Below, piece by piece: positions 8,238 to 16,603 of a stretch of 64,000 nt of DNA. Made by a program: the position numbers and the translations under genes. Every line of letters begins with the position of its first letter. Position 1 is the stretch's first letter. Source of the stretch: G051132615 sp051132615 (GTDB taxonomy: Bacteria; Pseudomonadota; Gammaproteobacteria; Burkholderiales; Neisseriaceae); assembly GCF_051132615.1 (NCBI RefSeq), contig NZ_CP152375.1, positions 1,798,001 through 1,862,000 on the forward strand, given 5' to 3'. The notes under the pieces were generated by a model. That model worked only from the letters and a program-made list of their open reading frames with translations. It ran no database searches and was not told where the DNA came from.

Positions 8238-9566
8238 TTAATTTACTAAGGTAATGATCATCATCAGACCATGGGGGGACACATTTTGGGCGCGTATGGT
8301 ACCATGATGGCGCTCAATAATTTGCTGAGTAATCGCCAGTCCAAGCCCTGTACCTTTGATGTGTTGGGTTGCATCTGCACGATAAAATGGTTCAAATAAA
8401 TGCGCTATCTCTGCTTCATCAACCCCTGGGCCATTATCTTGAATTTGAATAATAATGTTTTGATTTTTTTGGGTTAAATGGATAGAAACTATGCCGTTTT
8501 GCCCACTGTAAAGACAAGCATTACGCACAATATTATCAAAGGCGCGATACAATAAGGCCTCATTGCCTTGAAATAAGATGGGCTCAGTAGGTTGTTCTAA
8601 TGAAATTGTTTGATTGTTTTTTTGTGCCAATTCATGGCAGTCGTCTAAGAGTTGTTCAAATAACTTATTGATATTAAGCTCTTCTAATTGAATATGGGCG
8701 CTATCGGTTTCTAATCTGGCAAGCGTGAGTAACTCTCCGATTAAGGTATCCATGCGAATCAGTTCAGCTTCAATACGACCCAGGTTTTTTTCTCGTTGTT
8801 CAGTGGATTGCTGTCTGGCTAAATCGACTATTGCCTGTAAACGTGCCAAAGGAGAGCGCATTTCATGTGAAACGTGGTGTAACAAATGTTGTTGGGATTC
8901 AACCAGTGTTTGTAATTTATTGGCCATATTGTCAAAGTCATTGGCCAATAATGCCAGTTCATCTTTTCGCTTGCCCATATTGGGCTTGATGCGGGTATCT
9001 AAATGGCCATCAGCCAAACGCTCAAAACCATTATGTAAAACGCTGATCGGCTTTTCCAAATAGCGCGCCAGAAAATAAGCCATAACCAATCCAGCAATAA
9101 TAAAAATAATGGTTGCAAACCATCGTTTTTGTACGTCTGGTGGGGGAGGCTCCGCCTGTGTTGGGTTAACAATAAAGAATAAATAGGATTCCCCAAAATC
9201 ATTATAGGCAATTCTGGCGTATGGATAGACTGGCTGATTTAACGCTCTTTCTTTCGCTGTTTTGATCGCTTGTTTACGAATGGGTCTGCCTAATAAATCT
9301 TTATTGTCTTCGTTAATGACATATAATTTATAGGGTACTTTGCGTTGTTGCCATGTTTGTAATAGTGAGGTCACGCCGTCCTCACCATCTAGATAAAAGA
9401 TTGCCAAAGCATTACCTAAAAGCTCTGATTTTTTATGGGCTTCATCTATTTTTTTGCTTTCATCTATATTATTTTGTACTAACCAAAAGGAGGCACTGGT
9501 CAGACCAACTGAGCAGATAATCACAACACAAAACAGAGCAAAAACCCTATAAAATAGACGGCTCAT
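8238..9566 (-). CDS. sensor histidine kinase, CpxA/MisS-like
   Basis: This 442-residue inner-membrane sensor kinase has an N-terminal transmembrane segment (about residues 6-30), a periplasmic domain of roughly 120 residues, and a second transmembrane helix near residues 150-165. A HAMP linker with LADGHLDTRI follows, then the HisKA H-box HHVSHEMRSPLARLQ and an HATPase domain with NIVRNACLYSG, DNGPGVDEAE and GTGLGLAITQQ. It lies 2 bp downstream of its response regulator. Organisation and length match the Cpx/MisRS envelope-stress systems; MisRS is the Neisseria member. The signal it senses cannot be deduced here. Confidence 0.9.
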   Translation of the reverse strand: MSRLFYRVFALFCVVIICSVGLTSASFWLVQNNIDESKKIDEAHKKSELLGNALAIFYLDGEDGVTSLLQTWQQRKVPYKLYVINEDNKDLLGRPIRKQAIKTAKERALNQPVYPYARIAYNDFGESYLFFIVNPTQAEPPPPDVQKRWFATIIFIIAGLVMAYFLARYLEKPISVLHNGFERLADGHLDTRIKPNMGKRKDELALLANDFDNMANKLQTLVESQQHLLHHVSHEMRSPLARLQAIVDLARQQSTEQREKNLGRIEAELIRMDTLIGELLTLARLETDSAHIQLEELNINKLFEQLLDDCHELAQKNNQTISLEQPTEPILFQGNEALLYRAFDNIVRNACLYSGQNGIVSIHLTQKNQNIIIQIQDNGPGVDEAEIAHLFEPFYRADATQHIKGTGLGLAITQQIIERHHGTIRAQNVSPHGLMMIITLVN

Positions 9567-9568
9567 GG

Positions 9569-10246
9569 TTATTCAACAATATATTGGTAACCCAATCCTC
9601 TGACTGTTTGAATCAATTCTGGCATACCTAATTTATGTCGAATGCTGGAAATATGAACATCAATACTGCGATCAAATTTAACCAATTTTCTTTCTAAAGC
9701 CTCTTCTGATAGCGTCTCTTTACTGACCACTTGTCCTGCATGTTTGACCAAGACTTCTAATAAGTTAAATTCTGTGCTGGTTAGATCAAGTGGCTTGTCA
9801 TTAAAGCTAACTTGGCGTTTACTGCTAGAAAGGCATAAAGCACCTACAGTGATCTCTTTATTTTCAATAGTACTTTCGGCTTTAGATTGGGTTCGTCGTA
9901 AAATAGCATTAATTCTGGCCAATAATTCCCGTGGCGTACAAGGTTTAGGCACATAATCATCTGCCCCCATTTCCAAACCAATGATTCTATCAATATCATC
10001 GCCTTTGGCTGTTAACATGATGACTGGAATATGGCTGGTACTTCTGATGGTTTTTAAAACATCTAATCCACTCATTTTTGGCATCATAGAGTCTAAAATA
10101 ACAACATCATAGGATTGTTCATTGACTGCTTTGACACCAGCTTCCCCATCATGAACAGCATGGACGATTAATCCTTCTGCACTCAAATACTCACTGATCA
10201 GTTCGGTCAACAAAATATCATCATCTACCAGTAAAATTCGACTCAT
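9569..10246 (-). CDS. OmpR-family response regulator, CpxR/MisR-like
   Basis: This 225-residue response regulator has a receiver domain (acidic triad DDD at 8-10, phosphoacceptor Asp52 in VVILDSMMPKMSG, Thr and Lys switch residues in MLTAKGDD and VPKPCTP) and a C-terminal winged-helix domain (DLTSTEFNLLEVLV, FDRSIDVHISSIRHKLG, TVRGLGYQYIVE). It is first gene of the two-gene operon with the kinase. Similarity to CpxR and to the neisserial MisR suggests control of envelope-stress or outer-membrane genes. A perfect 10-bp inverted repeat lies 78-115 bp upstream of its start and could be an operator. Confidence 0.92.
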   Translation of the reverse strand: MSRILLVDDDILLTELISEYLSAEGLIVHAVHDGEAGVKAVNEQSYDVVILDSMMPKMSGLDVLKTIRSTSHIPVIMLTAKGDDIDRIIGLEMGADDYVPKPCTPRELLARINAILRRTQSKAESTIENKEITVGALCLSSSKRQVSFNDKPLDLTSTEFNLLEVLVKHAGQVVSKETLSEEALERKLVKFDRSIDVHISSIRHKLGMPELIQTVRGLGYQYIVE

Positions 10247-10323
10247 TCTTTTAATGCTCCCATAACAGAGGAAAAATAATTGGGGAAATTCGATTATTGG
10301 GGGATTTTAGCAAAGTTTAGACA

Positions 10324-10361
10324 ATTGTTTATAGTGTTAAATAAGATTTAGTATAAACAAT
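10324..10361. repeat. 10-bp inverted repeat upstream of the CpxR-like gene
   Basis: ATTGTTTATA (10324-10333) and TATAAACAAT (10352-10361) are perfect inverted copies with an 18-bp spacer, in the AT-rich gap between 6S RNA and the response regulator start. It is a candidate operator. It could also be an RNA hairpin downstream of 6S RNA. Confidence 0.5.
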
Positions 10362-10384
10362 AAGGAAAATAAACAAATTTTTAG

Positions 10385-10566
10385 GGGATCCCCCACAATG
10401 CCGTCCTGACTAATTCGTTTGAACCTGATCACCAGGTTGGCCGCCTTGGATGGTTTTTGGGCGCTTTTTCAAGAAAAGCGACACGCATACCATACGCGTT
10501 AGCAGCCAGAAAACGAACTTATTGGTTCAAAGAAATGTATGTCATCGCGAACATCGCAGAGGAAAT
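10385..10566 (-). ncRNA. ssrS: 6S RNA
   Basis: This roughly 182-nt RNA gene lies on the minus strand just downstream of zapA, the standard proteobacterial position for 6S RNA. The 5' end reads ATTTCCTCTGCGATGTTCGC, very like E. coli ATTTCTCTGAGATGTTCGC. The 3' end (CATTGTGGGGG) pairs over 11 positions, with GU pairs, to CCTCTGCGATG at the 5' end and so closes the long helix. 6S RNA binds the sigma-70 RNA polymerase holoenzyme as an open-promoter mimic and damps transcription in stationary phase. The ends are approximate. No protein-coding frame explains this stretch. Confidence 0.87.
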
Positions 10567-10573
10567 TTAACCT

Positions 10574-10882
10574 TTAAAGTTCATTTGTGGTATCAGCACC
10601 TAGTGCTTCATCACATAATTCAATCATATGTCTCATTTTACGCTCAAATGTGCTGATTTCCAAGTCATCAGTGACTTTTAATTTCAAATAACTGTGGGTT
10701 ATATTTAATGCCGCCATAATAACCATTTTGTCATGGTCTATAATTTGCCCACCTTGTGCGATTAGACTGATTTTATTATTTAATAAGTCAACTGCTTCAA
10801 TAAGTGTCTCTTTTTCACTTTCTGGTGTATTAATGGTAAAGCGTCTGCCTAAAATAGACACATCTACTTTTGTATTACTCAT
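10574..10882 (-). CDS. zapA: cell division protein ZapA
   Basis: This 102-residue cytoplasmic protein bundles FtsZ protofilaments at mid-cell. It has the ZapA/DUF710 pattern: an N-terminal VDVSILGRRFTINTPESE strand block, LIEAVDLLNNKI, then DHDKMVIMAALNITHSYLKL and a C-terminal helix for the coiled-coil tetramer. Its start overlaps the upstream coiled-coil gene by 8 bp, so the two are translationally coupled. 6S RNA follows directly. Confidence 0.93.
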   Translation of the reverse strand: MSNTKVDVSILGRRFTINTPESEKETLIEAVDLLNNKISLIAQGGQIIDHDKMVIMAALNITHSYLKLKVTDDLEISTFERKMRHMIELCDEALGADTTNEL

Positions 10883-11189
10883 GTGAAGCCTCTTTTGGCT
10901 CAGTTTCTATAACGGGAGCAGGTAAGTGTTTCATTAATGCCTGAATATCATGGATACTTTGCGCAATCAGACCTTGTAAATAATCGTTCTGTTGCTTGAG
11001 TTGTTGGTATTGTGCATCTTTTTGTGCCAATAAGTCTTGAAATTGAGCATGTTGCTCATGTAAATGAACATGCTCATCTTTTGTTTGTACCAACGCCTGC
11101 TGTAAAGCAGCATTATCGCTTTGCAACTCACGTAAACGCGCAACTAAGGTGCCGATTCGGGTTTCTAAATAGGTCAGTTCAGTTTTCAT
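10875..11189 (-). CDS. ZapB-like coiled-coil protein
   Basis: This 104-residue protein is almost entirely predicted coiled coil: heptads such as LETRIGTLVARLRELQSDNAALQ run to about residue 85, and a Pro/Glu-rich tail follows. Size, coiled coil and coupling to zapA match the small ZapB-like proteins (TIGR02449 type) beside zapA in Betaproteobacteria. ZapB links the Z-ring to the chromosome terminus in E. coli; the same role here is inferred. The 8-bp overlap with zapA suggests equal expression. Confidence 0.75.
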   Translation of the reverse strand: MKTELTYLETRIGTLVARLRELQSDNAALQQALVQTKDEHVHLHEQHAQFQDLLAQKDAQYQQLKQQNDYLQGLIAQSIHDIQALMKHLPAPVIETEPKEASHE

Positions 11190-11242
11190 AGTGCCTAAGC
11201 ATAGCTTTTTGGCTTTTTGAAGTCAACAGCGCTAGTGTTTCA

Positions 11243-12184
11243 TTAAGTCCTTGTCTGATCTATTTGTTTACACAGACGTATTAAATCATCCAGTATCCCT
11301 ATGCTGGGACGACTTAATTGTTTTCCTGTAAAGAAAAGTAAATGATTCTTATTGCTGGCAGTGATGGGCCATTTTTTCCACTGAGCTAAGTTGTTTTGAT
11401 GGCTAATGCTCACAATCATATCAGGGTTCGTTTGGACAACTTGTTCCATGCTGACAGGAAAAGCGGGTTGTTTTGCTGTAGCAAAAACATTTTGTGCGCT
11501 ACAAATGCTGAGCATTTTTCCTAAAAACGTTTGATTGTTGATGGTGTAAATTGGATCATTACTGACTTGGATAAAAATACGTATTGTCGGTTTGTTTTTA
11601 TAGGTGTTTTGTATGTTGTGTAGTCTGTTTAAAAATTGTTGGCTGTTTTTCTTTGCCATATCTGTGTGGCCGGTTAAAACACCCATATCGTTCACTTCTT
11701 TGGCAATATCTTTTAGCTCCATTGGGTTAGATATATAGACAGGGATGCCCATTTGCCGTAACTTTTTAATTTCATTGTGTCGATTGCCATGGGTCCAAGC
11801 CAAAACCAGATCAGGTTTTTGTTGCAAGATTTTTTCTAAGCTGACTGTATTGTAGGCTCCAATTTTAGGGATGTTTTTCGTTTGATTGGTTAGGTCTGCA
11901 CTGTTGACAATGCCTACTAATTTTGTTCCCGCGCCAGCGCTGAGCATCATTTCTGTTGTGTGTGGTGTTAAAGAGACAACACGGGTAGCAGGTTTCGCTA
12001 ATCGGACAATAGTGCCTTCAGAATCTTTAATCGAAATAGGCGTTGCATACACTAAGTTGGAAAATATGACAAAAATACCAAAAAGAAGACATGCAATTAT
12101 ATTTTTGCTGAAACAAGACATGCTTCGTTTTGCAGTATAAAGCATGTCTTGTGTTGGGCGAATAACGAGATAAGATTTCATCAT
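11243..12184 (-). CDS. btuF: cobalamin-binding periplasmic protein, BtuF-like
   Basis: This roughly 313-residue ABC-type substrate-binding protein of the TroA/BtuF fold has an N-terminal signal (hydrophobic core IIACLLFGIFVIFSNLVYA). RVVSLTPHTTEMMLSAGAG then marks the start of the binding domain, followed by LEKILQQKPDLVLAW and a second lobe. The gene begins directly after the btuB stop and both lie behind a cobalamin riboswitch, which supports vitamin B12 as ligand. The start is ambiguous: two adjacent ATGs (12184, 12181) and an internal ATG before SCFSKN, none with a clear Shine-Dalgarno. The permease and ATPase (btuC, btuD) are not adjacent. Confidence 0.85.
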   Translation of the reverse strand: MMKSYLVIRPTQDMLYTAKRSMSCFSKNIIACLLFGIFVIFSNLVYATPISIKDSEGTIVRLAKPATRVVSLTPHTTEMMLSAGAGTKLVGIVNSADLTNQTKNIPKIGAYNTVSLEKILQQKPDLVLAWTHGNRHNEIKKLRQMGIPVYISNPMELKDIAKEVNDMGVLTGHTDMAKKNSQQFLNRLHNIQNTYKNKPTIRIFIQVSNDPIYTINNQTFLGKMLSICSAQNVFATAKQPAFPVSMEQVVQTNPDMIVSISHQNNLAQWKKWPITASNKNHLLFFTGKQLSRPSIGILDDLIRLCKQIDQTRT

Positions 12185-12187
12185 CAA

Positions 12188-14074
12188 TTAGTTCTGGTAA
12201 CTAATACGCCAAAAAACACTTTGACCAGATGTATTGTAACCATAAGCATTGGTATACCCTTTATCAAACAAATTTTCTACAGTAAAGCTTGTACTGATGC
12301 TTGGTGTCATTTGATAGCGTACCCCAAGATCCAAAGTTGCATAACCCGCATTGCGTACAGAAACCGTTTGCCAAGTCATATCATCACTATAAGAATCATA
12401 TCCTTTGCCTTTTATATAGACATTGGCATTAAGCGTCCAATCTTCATTAGGCAAATAATCTACACCAATATTGCCAAATGCACGTGACCGGCGGTTAAGC
12501 ACTTGGTTGGTGTTTTTATCGATTGGGTCTTGGTACGTGGCATTGGCCTTGAGGATGACGCTGTCACTTAATGAGGCTGCAACGCTTAGGCTTGTCCCTT
12601 TAATTTTTACTTTATTATTGGTCACAGTATGGTTGTTTTGATATTGAATTAAATTATCAATACTGTTGCGAAAAGCAACCCAGTCAATTTTTAATTTTTC
12701 TGGATGATAAGTTAAACCAATTTCGGTGTTATGGCTTTTTTCAGGTTTTAAGTCAGGGTTGCTCCAACCAGGGTAATATAACTGATTAAAAGTTGGTGCT
12801 CTAAACCCTGTTGCGTAACTTGCTCTAGCCGATAAAGTAGGGGTGAATTTATAACCATAGGCAATTCGCCCTGTTCTGGCTGAACCAAATTGCTCATTAT
12901 CATCATATCGGGCACTGCCTTCTAGTAAGTGGTTCTTATATTGCCAATCAGCACCAATAAAAACAGCCTTGTTGTCTCTTGAATCTTTCTCATATATTGT
13001 GCTTGAATCAACCTTACTGCGTAACCAATCTAAACCAAATATGGCATTGATTGTATTGATCTTGCCATTTAAAATCCATGAAACATTGTCTGTCGTCGTG
13101 TTGAAAAAACCAGTATTGTCAGGGCGTTCACTTTCAAAACTTTTCGATTTGTCCTGACTTTTAGAATATTTTAGCGAACTGAATAAATGTTCATCAATCA
13201 GCGTATTACTGCTTTCAACAGTAAATTGGGTCAGCTTACTGTGTTCTTCATCTTGTTTGTAATCAGCTGGTATGGGTGGGTAAGCCATTGAAAATTTATA
13301 AGCATCATATTCACTTTTGCTTTTGCCAATATAAGCAGATGCTTTTATTGTTTGTCCCTTTAACCATTCATAATCCAATTTGCCCGTAAATGTCGTGTTT
13401 CGGTAACCATCATTGTCAGGATTATAAACATAAGCGCTGGCGTCTTTATTGGTGGTAGAAAAACCACCAGTATAATCATGGCTGACCATGGCTTGATAAC
13501 CTAATTTGTTCCATTTTCCGCTTGCACCAGCAGATGCTTCATAAGTGTTTTGACTGCCAATCCCAATGCTGGCACTTTGTGTATGTGTATTGCTTGGTTT
13601 TTTTGTGAATATTTGAATCACACCACCTATGGCATCCGCACCATAGATACTGCTGGTTGAACCCCTTACCACTTCAATTCGATCGATTTGTTCTAGGGGA
13701 ATGTGTTGAATGGCAGCGGAACCTGTTGTGGCAGAAAAAAGACGTACGCCATCAACTAATACAATACTCTGTTCACTGGATGTACCACGTAAAAATAAAT
13801 TAGTTGCTTTGCCTCGACCACCAGAAGAAAATGTTTCCACTCCTGTGACTTTATTGAGTAAATCTGAAACAGAGCGGCTACCACTATTTTGGATATCCGA
13901 TTGTGTGATCACAGAGACATCTGATAGTGCATTGCTTACTTTTTGTGCTGTACGCGTTGCTGTCACAATAACATCATTGTTGTCTAATGTGGTTGTGGTG
14001 CTGGTTGTTGATTGTGCAAAAACAAATCCAGTTGGCAGTAATAGACTTAAACTGAGAACAGATAATTGATTCAT
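12188..14074 (-). CDS. btuB: TonB-dependent vitamin B12 outer-membrane receptor
   Basis: This 628-residue TonB-dependent receptor has a signal peptide (cleavage near FVFAQ) and a TonB box region DNNDVIVTATRTAQ. The plug domain contains SVSDLLNKVTGVE, FLRGTSSEQSIVLVDGVRL and IEVVRGSTSSIYGADAIGGVI; a 22-strand barrel follows and ends in an aromatic-rich terminal strand (QSVFWRISYQN). Length and motifs match BtuB. It sits immediately after a cobalamin riboswitch and before btuF, so expression should fall when B12 is plentiful. The ATG at 14074 has only a weak purine stretch (TTAGGG) upstream. Confidence 0.93.
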   Translation of the reverse strand: MNQLSVLSLSLLLPTGFVFAQSTTSTTTTLDNNDVIVTATRTAQKVSNALSDVSVITQSDIQNSGSRSVSDLLNKVTGVETFSSGGRGKATNLFLRGTSSEQSIVLVDGVRLFSATTGSAAIQHIPLEQIDRIEVVRGSTSSIYGADAIGGVIQIFTKKPSNTHTQSASIGIGSQNTYEASAGASGKWNKLGYQAMVSHDYTGGFSTTNKDASAYVYNPDNDGYRNTTFTGKLDYEWLKGQTIKASAYIGKSKSEYDAYKFSMAYPPIPADYKQDEEHSKLTQFTVESSNTLIDEHLFSSLKYSKSQDKSKSFESERPDNTGFFNTTTDNVSWILNGKINTINAIFGLDWLRSKVDSSTIYEKDSRDNKAVFIGADWQYKNHLLEGSARYDDNEQFGSARTGRIAYGYKFTPTLSARASYATGFRAPTFNQLYYPGWSNPDLKPEKSHNTEIGLTYHPEKLKIDWVAFRNSIDNLIQYQNNHTVTNNKVKIKGTSLSVAASLSDSVILKANATYQDPIDKNTNQVLNRRSRAFGNIGVDYLPNEDWTLNANVYIKGKGYDSYSDDMTWQTVSVRNAGYATLDLGVRYQMTPSISTSFTVENLFDKGYTNAYGYNTSGQSVFWRISYQN

Positions 14075-14154
14075 GTGTGTGTACCCTAAGTATATAAAAA
14101 TATAGATACCGAGAGCAGAAAGAATATCAAGAATTGGTTAGAGATGTATTTAAC

Positions 14155-14375
14155 CAGCCAAGATATCGCCTCCCCGCGATACTTAATTAAACCTAAATGG
14201 CTATTGTTCCTTAGGACGGTCTTCGGACTGTATGCATAAGTGCTGGCCTTCCCATAAAAAATTTACAGTGGCGATTGAGCACTGAGTTTAACGAATACAT
14301 TAAACACATATTACCGATGCGGGGGCAGTGTAGGCTTTGCACCTACTTCCCGTTTCCTAAAAACGTGGGCGCATC
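14155..14375 (-). promoter_or_regulatory. cobalamin riboswitch upstream of btuB
   Basis: On the minus strand the aptamer shows the conserved GGGAA, GGTGCAAAGCCTACACTG and CCCCCGCATCGGTAA series (about 14325-14360). The B12-box-like AGTCCGAAGACCGTCC follows at about 14213-14228. Downstream, ATCGC/GCGAT encloses GGGGA near 14165-14180 and could be the expression platform. Binding of adenosylcobalamin would lower btuB-btuF expression. The ends are approximate. Confidence 0.9.
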
Positions 14376-14534
14376 ATAACATGTCTATTCATTTAAAGGG
14401 AGTTGATTTAACTGATTGTTTTAAATAAAGACAATTTCTGGGTAAAAATCAAACAATTTTTTTATTAAGTTTAATGTATTGAATCATTTCGATGACTTAA
14501 GGCAACAACCAATAGGCAAAAACAAAAGGTGTTT

Positions 14535-14566
14535 ATAAAAAACAGCAGATTATGGTATCTGCTGTT
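14535..14566 (-). terminator. terminator after the META-domain lipoprotein gene
   Basis: AACAGCAGAT (14541-14550) pairs with ATCTGCTGTT (14557-14566) around a 6-nt loop. A TTTTTTAT run follows on the minus strand. It separates the META gene from the btuB riboswitch. Confidence 0.8.
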
Positions 14567-14587
14567 TTGCGTGGGATAGGGGATAAA

Positions 14588-15028
14588 TTATCTTACATAA
14601 TCAGCTATGGTATACACAAAAGTATTTTGACTGTTTTTTAACGTAAGGGTTTTGCCATCAAAGCTGATTGTTGCACCATCAGATAAAGTCTTGAATAAAG
14701 CGCTTTCTATTTGATTTAAAGTAGGCTCACACATCATACGGGTTGCTGCAAGATTAGGCGCACTGAGCACATTATTATTTAATTGTGCTTGTCCATTAAA
14801 ACGGTTACATACGGCGCCACTAATATGCATCCCTTCTGCAAATTCTAGGTTAGGGTTTTTATATTTATTGTCAGTTGGTAACGTTTGACCATTAAATTGA
14901 AGCAATGCAAAATTACGATGTTGTAGATCCGTTGTTGTCACCGAGTTTGAATGGTTTTGTGGCATGCTGGTACACCCTGTTGTGATTAATAGAGCAGCTA
15001 AAGCACACAATGACACAGTTTTTTTCAT
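14588..15028 (-). CDS. META-domain (HslJ-like) lipoprotein
   Basis: This 146-residue predicted lipoprotein has a signal ending in the lipobox ITTGC (Cys19). The remainder is a single META domain: FALLQFNGQTLPTD, AVCNRFNGQAQLNNNVLS, APNLAATRMMCEP and ISFDGKTLTLKN follow the HslJ/META consensus, including the paired cysteines. In E. coli HslJ is an outer-membrane-associated protein linked to heat shock and novobiocin resistance; the molecular function is not known. The ATG at 15028 has AAGGATGAG upstream. It is leftward and monocistronic, with its own terminator. Confidence 0.88.
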   Translation of the reverse strand: MKKTVSLCALAALLITTGCTSMPQNHSNSVTTTDLQHRNFALLQFNGQTLPTDNKYKNPNLEFAEGMHISGAVCNRFNGQAQLNNNVLSAPNLAATRMMCEPTLNQIESALFKTLSDGATISFDGKTLTLKNSQNTFVYTIADYVR

Positions 15029-15095
15029 TTATCTCATCCTTAAATTAGGTGTTTGTTTCATCCATAAATTTGAGCCAGTTAGTCCATCATACCGC

Positions 15096-15878
15096 TTAAG
15101 GGCATTTGTTTGCTTTGGCTTTTACATGTTTTTTCAAAATGGCTTGTACATTTTGTGCTGCTTTTTCTTCCATTGGTTTAAAGTGTAATTGATAAACAAT
15201 AATACTGCTTTCTGGTGCGGGAGCTGGTTGTGTACTTATTTTTTCTGTAATCGTCACTTGAGTGAACCCTGCATTAAACGCTTTTTCTTTAATACTTAAT
15301 GCACCATTGGCTTTACGAAAAAGCCCAATTGAAATTTGGTTGCCAATAACGCTGGTGTCAAAACCTTTTGCTTTTAAATTGGCTACTTGTGCTTCAATAT
15401 CGCCCGATGCGGGTAAATGAACCCAGTATAAAATATGTTCAGTTGGTGAGGCAGGTACTTCTTTTTTCGTTTTTTCAATTTTTTTTGTTTGATAAGGAAA
15501 AGCCGATAATTGTTTTTTTATGGATTCAAAAGATTTTTCATCCAGCTCAACTGTAGCAAAGCATAGTTTAACTTCTGGTTCTTCTTTTTTTTCAATTTCT
15601 GGTTCAAAAGCTTGTGTCACTTCAGAAGCCTGTTGGGGTAAAAGTGCTTCACTTGCTATTAATGTCTGATTATCTTCTATCACTTCCTCAACAATTGGTT
15701 CGCTGCTTTGTTGATTTGGCTCTGCCAAAGTCAGCCAGTCAGCGTGAATTTCCCGTAATTGTTCAGAGGATACCGCACTCCCTGATTCACGACCATGCTT
15801 GGGTTTCAATAAAAAATAACCCAACACCAATAGATTGATGATGATTAAGAGGAGAAAAAGATACTTCATTTTTTTCAT
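15096..15878 (-). CDS. SPOR-domain membrane protein
   Basis: This roughly 260-residue protein has a single N-terminal transmembrane helix (about residues 6-25). A variable acidic linker rich in Glu, Gln and Ser follows, then a C-terminal SPOR-like domain (YWVHLPASGDIEAQVANLKA, VIGNQISIGLFRK, AFNAGFTQVTITEK). SPOR domains bind denuded peptidoglycan at division sites. I chose the ATG at 15878 because it overlaps the coaX stop as ATGA; an upstream in-frame start at 15893 also exists. It is the last gene of the rfaE2-birA-coaX operon, the arrangement seen in Neisseria. Confidence 0.82.
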   Translation of the reverse strand: MKKMKYLFLLLIIINLLVLGYFLLKPKHGRESGSAVSSEQLREIHADWLTLAEPNQQSSEPIVEEVIEDNQTLIASEALLPQQASEVTQAFEPEIEKKEEPEVKLCFATVELDEKSFESIKKQLSAFPYQTKKIEKTKKEVPASPTEHILYWVHLPASGDIEAQVANLKAKGFDTSVIGNQISIGLFRKANGALSIKEKAFNAGFTQVTITEKISTQPAPAPESSIIVYQLHFKPMEEKAAQNVQAILKKHVKAKANKCP

Positions 15879-16603
15879 AACTGATTTACCCAACGCGCCA
15901 GACCAAATAAAACAAGATTATCTACGGTTTGCGTATCTTTGTCTAAGAAAGGATGCAAAATTGTGGCATTGCCCCCTGTTAAAATGGTTTTTACTTGGTT
16001 TGATTGACAAAATTGTTGTAAGCGTAATTTTTGCTTGTCAATTGCACCACATGCTGCATCAATAATACCTGTTACAATAGCATCGGCTGTATTTCGTGCA
16101 AAATCTTGATGTTGTCCCAAAGCTTTATTCAAATGAGCGGTATTGTGGGTCAAAGACTGATGCATCAGGTGGATCCCTGGTAAAATACTGCCGCCTAAAT
16201 ACTGCTGATCATCGGTAATGGCATCCACAGTAATGGCTGTGCCACTGCTTACAACAATTAAGGGTTGATCAGGGCAAAATAAACGGGCACCCAATACATT
16301 AAACCAACGATCGGGGCCATGTTCCTCCTCGCGTTCATAATGGTTGGTGATACCAAGGGCACTTTTTTGGCTTTTTTGCCACGTAATGGGTTGTAGGCTG
16401 CAATCATCAATTTGTGTTTGTTTTTCTGTACCACATACCGCCACGCCAATGATGCTCTTTATATTGGGTAACGACTTTAATAGTGTTTGAAATGTGTCCA
16501 AATGCGTATAAGCACAAACACCAAAATCAAAAGGTGTTAATGTCCCTTCAGATAGTTGCGCCCATTTTAAATGGCTGTTTCCCGCATCAAGTAATAAAAT
16601 CAT
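15875..16603 (-). CDS. coaX: type III pantothenate kinase
   Basis: This 242-residue cytoplasmic kinase carries out the first step of coenzyme A synthesis, phosphorylating pantothenate. Family motifs: DAGNSHLKWAQL at the N-terminus (phosphate-binding loop), GPDRWFNVLGA, SSGTAITVDAI and GGSILPGIHLMHQSL. Type III kinases are ASKHA-fold enzymes, typically insensitive to CoA feedback. The ATG overlaps the birA stop by 4 bp (ATGA), and its own stop overlaps the SPOR gene in the same way. In many Neisseria the BirA and CoaX parts form one polypeptide; here they are two separate, coupled genes. Confidence 0.93.
   Translation of the reverse strand: MILLLDAGNSHLKWAQLSEGTLTPFDFGVCAYTHLDTFQTLLKSLPNIKSIIGVAVCGTEKQTQIDDCSLQPITWQKSQKSALGITNHYEREEEHGPDRWFNVLGARLFCPDQPLIVVSSGTAITVDAITDDQQYLGGSILPGIHLMHQSLTHNTAHLNKALGQHQDFARNTADAIVTGIIDAACGAIDKQKLRLQQFCQSNQVKTILTGGNATILHPFLDKDTQTVDNLVLFGLARWVNQL

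Noticed and set aside
10450..10656. Forward 68-codon frame over the 6S RNA region
   Set aside because: It crosses 6S RNA and the end of zapA. RNA structure and synteny explain the sequence better.
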